A DNA stretch of 39,342 nucleotides from Methylobacter sp. (GTDB taxonomy: Bacteria > Pseudomonadota > Gammaproteobacteria > Methylococcales > Methylomonadaceae). This document shows positions 35,670 to 39,342 of the stretch, piece by piece. The stretch's first letter is position 1, and the number at the start of each line of letters is the position of its first letter. A model generated the notes under the pieces. It saw only the letters and a list, made by a program, of their open reading frames with translations, ran no database searches and was not told where the DNA came from. The translations under genes and the position numbers were made by a program. The stretch lies in the NCBI GenBank assembly GCA_002928495.1, contig PERF01000007.1:1-39342 (forward strand), given 5' to 3'.

Positions 35670-37466
35670 TCAGGCATTTTTTCTTAACCAGGCTTCCAAA
35701 ATCAGCAATGGCCAGACCTGGTAAATGGAAAAATACCGGCTTTCCTGTCCGGCTAACAGCTGCTCCAGTGCGGTTGCTTCAAGATGTTGACGCAATTTGC
35801 TTTCCGGCCCCAAGATCAGTTCCCTGGCCAAAGCCATTACCACAGCCTTGGACCACGCGTTCGCCGGCAACCCGAACCCCAGCTTGGGCCGGTTCATCCA
35901 CTCTGCAGGTAAATACCGGGACGCCAACTGCTTTAACAAGCGTTTGGTTTCGCCCGGGGCTTGCCAGCATTGGTCGGCGCTCAGATTTTGGGCAAAGCTT
36001 TTGACATTTACATCCAGTAGCGGGCAACGTACTTCCAACGAGACTTGCATGCTCATACGATCGACCTTGGCCAGCACCGCCCCCGGCAAATACGTGCGCG
36101 CATCCAGCTGCCGCATACGGTGTATCAAAGGCGTTCGCGTGCTGTCGAGAAGGCCGCGCCATTCGTACAGCGTATGCGCCATGGCAGGTGAAGCTTCACC
36201 CATCAGCGCGTGTACGATTTCCGGTTGAAAAATCAGCCAGCGCGGCGATAAATACGCCGAAGAGGCGCGCCATTCGGGCCCGGCGGTAACGGCTTCATTG
36301 AGGGTGTCGCGGTAACGTCCGTAGCCGCCGAACATCTCGTCGCCACCGTCACCGGACAGCGCAACCGTTACCTGTTCGCGGGCGTGGCGGCAAAGCAGCA
36401 AGGTCGGTAAACAACTGGAATCGCCATTAGGCTCGTCCAGCCGCGCGGCAATTTCATCCACCAGGGATACCGCATCAGGCTTTAGTAGCTTTTCATAGTG
36501 CTCGGTACCCAAGTAATCGGCTATCTCCCGCGCCGCGAAATGCTCGCTGTCATTAGCGCCTTCGAAGCCTATGGTGAAGGTTTTCAGCTTTTGGCCCAGC
36601 TCTTGGGTTGCGATAGCGGCGACCAGGGATGAATCCACGCCGCCGGATAAAAAGGCACCCAAGGGTACATCGGACACCAGCCGCTTTTCCACAGCATTGA
36701 TCACGACGGTTTTTAGCTGTTGCAAAGAACTCACCGAATCGGGCCGGGTAGCGGGCTGTTCCGGGCAAAAATCGGCATATTGCCCAATACCGATTTTGGG
36801 TGCGCCCGCCCCGGAAAAATCCGCTTCCAAATAGTGGCCGGGCGGTAATTTTTTGGCGCCGGTAAAAATGCTATGCGGAGCCGGAATGTATTGGCTAAGC
36901 AAATACAGCGATAAAGCCTCCCGGTCAATCGAGGCATCAAACCCCGGCAATGCCCGTAAGGCTTTTAATTCCGAAGCAAAAGCAAAATAACCATCACCTT
37001 GGCAGTAATACAACGGCTTTTTGCCAAAAGCATCGCGCGCCAGTAACAACCGCTTTTCTGCTTCATGCCAAACCGCAAAAGCAAACATCCCGTCCAAGGT
37101 GTTAACGCGATCGGCTTGCATGCCGGCAAACCAATACGGCAGCACTTCGGTATCGGTGTGCGAGCGAAAATGACAGCCTTGATCGGTAAGCTGTTTACGA
37201 AGTTGCCGGAAATTATAGATTTCGCCGTTAAACGTAACCCAAACCGTCCCTGCCGCATCGGACATCGGTTGTTGTCCGGCTGCACTCAAATCGATAACCG
37301 ACAAACGCCGGTGCGCCAAAGCGCAGGTTGCCGAATCGTTAAGCCAAAGCCCGGCATCGTCAGGCCCGCGATGGATCATTTCATCGCGCATGGCTAATGT
37401 CATGGCAGCCAGTTTTGCTTTGCCGAAGCCGGCCTTCCAGTCAATTATTCCCGCTATGCCGCACAT
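35670..37466 (-). CDS. asnB: Asparagine synthase-like amidotransferase (copy 2)
   Basis: This 598-residue enzyme starts MCGIAGIIDW, so Cys1 is present after Met removal. RGPDDAGLW, FNGEIYNFRQL and RDAFGKKPLYY mark the glutaminase half; FLSGGVDSSLVAAIA near 258-270 is the ATP loop, DGGDEMFGGYGRY and KVDRMSMQVSLEVRCPLLDVNV the synthetase half. It is only distantly similar to copy 1 and closest in style to exopolysaccharide or exosortase-type AsnB paralogues (XrtA-associated and similar). Two such genes in a single cluster suggest two different amide-forming steps. Gaps of 113 and 171 bases on its flanks separate it from neighbours. Confidence 0.9.
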   Translation of the reverse strand: MCGIAGIIDWKAGFGKAKLAAMTLAMRDEMIHRGPDDAGLWLNDSATCALAHRRLSVIDLSAAGQQPMSDAAGTVWVTFNGEIYNFRQLRKQLTDQGCHFRSHTDTEVLPYWFAGMQADRVNTLDGMFAFAVWHEAEKRLLLARDAFGKKPLYYCQGDGYFAFASELKALRALPGFDASIDREALSLYLLSQYIPAPHSIFTGAKKLPPGHYLEADFSGAGAPKIGIGQYADFCPEQPATRPDSVSSLQQLKTVVINAVEKRLVSDVPLGAFLSGGVDSSLVAAIATQELGQKLKTFTIGFEGANDSEHFAAREIADYLGTEHYEKLLKPDAVSLVDEIAARLDEPNGDSSCLPTLLLCRHAREQVTVALSGDGGDEMFGGYGRYRDTLNEAVTAGPEWRASSAYLSPRWLIFQPEIVHALMGEASPAMAHTLYEWRGLLDSTRTPLIHRMRQLDARTYLPGAVLAKVDRMSMQVSLEVRCPLLDVNVKSFAQNLSADQCWQAPGETKRLLKQLASRYLPAEWMNRPKLGFGLPANAWSKAVVMALARELILGPESKLRQHLEATALEQLLAGQESRYFSIYQVWPLLILEAWLRKNA

Positions 37467-37637
37467 GGTTAGCTAACCAAGCCTTGTTGGCATTTTCAAC
37501 ACCGGACAGGTTTTGTTGCTCGTGCAAAGCCTGCATAGCAATCGCAGCAAACTCAATCTCACTTCCGCTTCCGAAGCTGGCCGCAGCCTGTGCTTGGTAT
37601 TTTCGGCATTTGCCGATTTGCCCTCGCTAACCACCGA
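37467..37637. other. Intergenic gap with possible degenerate coding remnant
   Basis: On the minus strand, a stretch without any start codon reads IEFAAIAMQALHEQQNLSGVENANKAWLANH and runs on into the first codons of the asnB gene in another frame. Its upstream part reads plausibly only in a different frame (SEGKSANAENTKHRL). It may be a gene fragment or chance; no function can be given. Confidence 0.25.
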
Positions 37638-38609
37638 CTAAGCCTTTGTCCCCAAAACATGCCAGGCGCAGTTATGGGGCTCATGTTCATTCAACACCAC
37701 CACTGACTTAAAACCGGCTTCTTTAAACCAGTTAGTGACGACCTCTTGCGGAATCGTCCAGTTGTAGAAGGTGTTGAGCATATCCATGTAATTAATCGCG
37801 TTATCGGGATCTTCGGCGATGTTCATCACAAAATTCTGTTTTTCTTCGGCAGTTTTGCATTCACGGTGAAATTTCAATCTTGTCGCGCGCACAAATTCGG
37901 ACACATGGTAAGTTGGCGCATACACCATGACGTACAAGCTTCCCCCCGGTTTAACCGTTGACGCCACTTGTTGAAAAGCAATTTTCGGGTCGTGGGTGCA
38001 CATTATGACTCCCCAGCACAACACAAAATCGAAAGCCGCATGTAAATCGGCGCGACTTTGAATATCGAATATATCCAAATATTCTGTATCGGCATTGAAA
38101 CGCCGGGTCGAGCGTAGCGCATTTTCACCGACATCCACCGACTTGACTTGGGCGTCCAGCATCAGCAATGTGCGCGTCCAACGTCCGGCTCCGCAGCCTA
38201 TGTCCAAACATTTTTTGCCCTGGAAATAATCCAGCGGAAACTTGGGTTCCAGATAAAGCTTGCCGCCAACAGCGCGTTTGCTTTGCTTGCCGGCCATTTT
38301 TGATAGCTTGGATGCCATGCCTGCAAACGCTCCGAACCGTCGCCGCAACATAACGTCCTGAATACCGGTTAATTCATAAATCCTATCGTCGATATATTGA
38401 TCGGAAGTTTCCACGCCCGTGTGGTTGCAATACCCGCGTTTTCTCTCCAAAAACAAACGCCATTGGCCGTCGAACTGTTCTGCGTAAACCACCGGCTGGT
38501 ATTGGCCTGAATAAGCATCGTCCCAAATGGTCAAGCCATCATCAAAATCCGGATTCGGTAACACCGTTGATAAGATATTTTTGTTGACTCGGTTTGCTTG
38601 GTCAATCAT
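37638..38609 (-). CDS. Class I SAM-dependent methyltransferase
   Basis: This methyltransferase of about 323 residues begins MIDQANRVNKNIL. It has an N-terminal beta-rich region (~15-75), a basic helix and then the Rossmann fold: KCLDIGCGAGRWTRTLLMLDAQVKSVDVGENAL (~147-179), FDFVLCWGVIMCTHDPKIAFQQVASTVKPGGSLYVMVYAP. The pattern suits an O-methyltransferase for a glycan. I chose the ATG at 38609 because aaggaa precedes it; an in-frame extension to 38699 would overlap the TylF-like gene. Confidence 0.82.
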   Translation of the reverse strand: MIDQANRVNKNILSTVLPNPDFDDGLTIWDDAYSGQYQPVVYAEQFDGQWRLFLERKRGYCNHTGVETSDQYIDDRIYELTGIQDVMLRRRFGAFAGMASKLSKMAGKQSKRAVGGKLYLEPKFPLDYFQGKKCLDIGCGAGRWTRTLLMLDAQVKSVDVGENALRSTRRFNADTEYLDIFDIQSRADLHAAFDFVLCWGVIMCTHDPKIAFQQVASTVKPGGSLYVMVYAPTYHVSEFVRATRLKFHRECKTAEEKQNFVMNIAEDPDNAINYMDMLNTFYNWTIPQEVVTNWFKEAGFKSVVVLNEHEPHNCAWHVLGTKA

Positions 38610-38619
38610 CTTGGCTTCC

Positions 38620-39342
38620 TTATGTTTTAATAAAAAACGCACCGCCTGCGGATAAATTAACCAAAAGTTCAGGTTTATCGCACATAAATTCATCCACAAC
38701 CTGGGTTACGCCGGGGCAACTATCAAATCCGTAATCATCGAATAACAAGACCGCCCCTTTGTTTAGCCTGGGATAGAAAAACTCCAAAGAATCTTTAGTC
38801 GGCCGGGCCAAATCGACATCGATGTGAACAAAGCAGAAGCGGCGGCCTGATACCTCAGGAAAACGCTGCGGTATCCAACCCTGGTAAAGTTCGACAAAAT
38901 CCAACTTGCCCAATGGCTCTAAATTACGCCGCAGCTCTTGCATGGAACTGCACAAATCGCCTGCCGTCCACCAATTGCCATCGATATCGGCCGGCGTTGA
39001 TAAACCTTGAAATGAATCAAACAAGCAAAGGCGCTTGGCCAGCTTGCGGCTAGCGATATGCCGGGCAAGAAAGAAGGCGGAACCGCCTTTGAACGTGCCG
39101 CATTCGGCAACATCACCCTCAATCCCGATAACCAGTTTAAATAACTGATCCAGATTAAATTTTCGTTCATAGGTGTAATCGGCTTCCGGACTTACTTGGG
39201 AAAAATCGGCCGAAAACGCCGCATCGGAATCAATCCGCCGACCTATATCCGGCAACCGGGTTTCAGGCCATATTTGCCTATAGGCATCACGGGCCAGGCA
39301 AAAGCGGTAAAACGGCGATAGGTTTAAGACATTACTCGCTTG
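38620..39342 (-). CDS. TylF-like methyltransferase, 5' end outside window
   Basis: The frame is open to the right edge, so the start lies beyond 39342. At least 240 residues are seen. It matches the TylF (macrocin O-methyltransferase) family: YTYERKFNLDQLFKL, GDVAECGTFKGGSAFFLARHI (SAM motif), CLFDSFQGLSTPADID, FVHIDVDLARPTKDSLEFFYPRL and AVLLFDDYGFDSCPGVTQVV (metal-binding Asp pairs). Members O-methylate sugars. The TTG at 39255, where a shorter product could begin, is unlikely because protein-like sequence (FYRFCLARDAYRQIWPET) continues upstream. Confidence 0.82.
   Translation of the reverse strand, partial: QASNVLNLSPFYRFCLARDAYRQIWPETRLPDIGRRIDSDAAFSADFSQVSPEADYTYERKFNLDQLFKLVIGIEGDVAECGTFKGGSAFFLARHIASRKLAKRLCLFDSFQGLSTPADIDGNWWTAGDLCSSMQELRRNLEPLGKLDFVELYQGWIPQRFPEVSGRRFCFVHIDVDLARPTKDSLEFFYPRLNKGAVLLFDDYGFDSCPGVTQVVDEFMCDKPELLVNLSAGGAFFIKT

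Noticed and set aside
1-39342. CRISPR arrays, tRNA or rRNA genes, riboswitches and complete insertion sequences
   Set aside because: I saw no regularly spaced repeats, no cloverleaf, no rRNA-like block and no transposase frame; weak RNA elements could still be missed by eye.

Overview
The window looks like chromosomal DNA of a gammaproteobacterium. The gene repertoire would suit a methanotroph-like Methylococcales member, but that placement is an inference: no rRNA, tRNA, methane-oxidation gene or other taxonomic marker is present. Most genes have moderate GC. The first ~850 bases are clearly AT-richer and look acquired.

Left edge (1-2425): inverted repeats of the ggggtcaga type, an AT-rich membrane-anchored protein of unknown function, a short tandem repeat, and two small genes (a GFA/CENP-V-type zinc protein and a TsaA/TrmO-like protein). 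At least one attC-like site lies beside them. This resembles a few integron cassettes without an integrase, or their remnant. A minus-strand outer-membrane-like protein follows (2426-3181).

Centre (3358-17415): this is the most interesting part. A sigma-54 activator (GAF-PAS-AAA+-Fis) is transcribed leftward, away from a textbook -24/-12 promoter (5439-5454). From that promoter a tight rightward run of eleven genes starts. It opens with a bufferin-type RiPP module: a DUF2282 precursor with four Cys (bufA), a DUF692/MNIO enzyme (bufB), its DUF2063 partner (bufC) and a DoxX membrane protein. It continues with an SDR dehydrogenase, an exported cyclase-family protein, a GMC flavoprotein, a GH133-like debranching enzyme, a GH63/MGH1-like glucosidase, a zinc-ribbon DUF1003 membrane protein and an aquaporin with a Cys-rich tail. 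ATGA overlaps and short gaps suggest one transcript that joins a metal-handling peptide pathway to sugar and oligosaccharide breakdown or oxidation.

Right of centre (17573-26655, all minus): a REC-PAS-GAF-GGDEF-EAL protein overlaps the 3' end of a TPR-sensor hybrid histidine kinase. Upstream of these is a large TonB-dependent receptor of the Xanthomonas/Caulobacter type, with a good promoter and a repeat-rich leader.

Right end (26952-39342, all minus): a surface-glycan type cluster with a DUF354 protein, two AsnB-type amidotransferases, three GT4 glycosyltransferases (one broken by a frameshift in an A-run), four class I methyltransferases (one running off the window end) and a small orphan domain. 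It probably makes or decorates a polysaccharide or glycolipid with methylated and amidated sugars.
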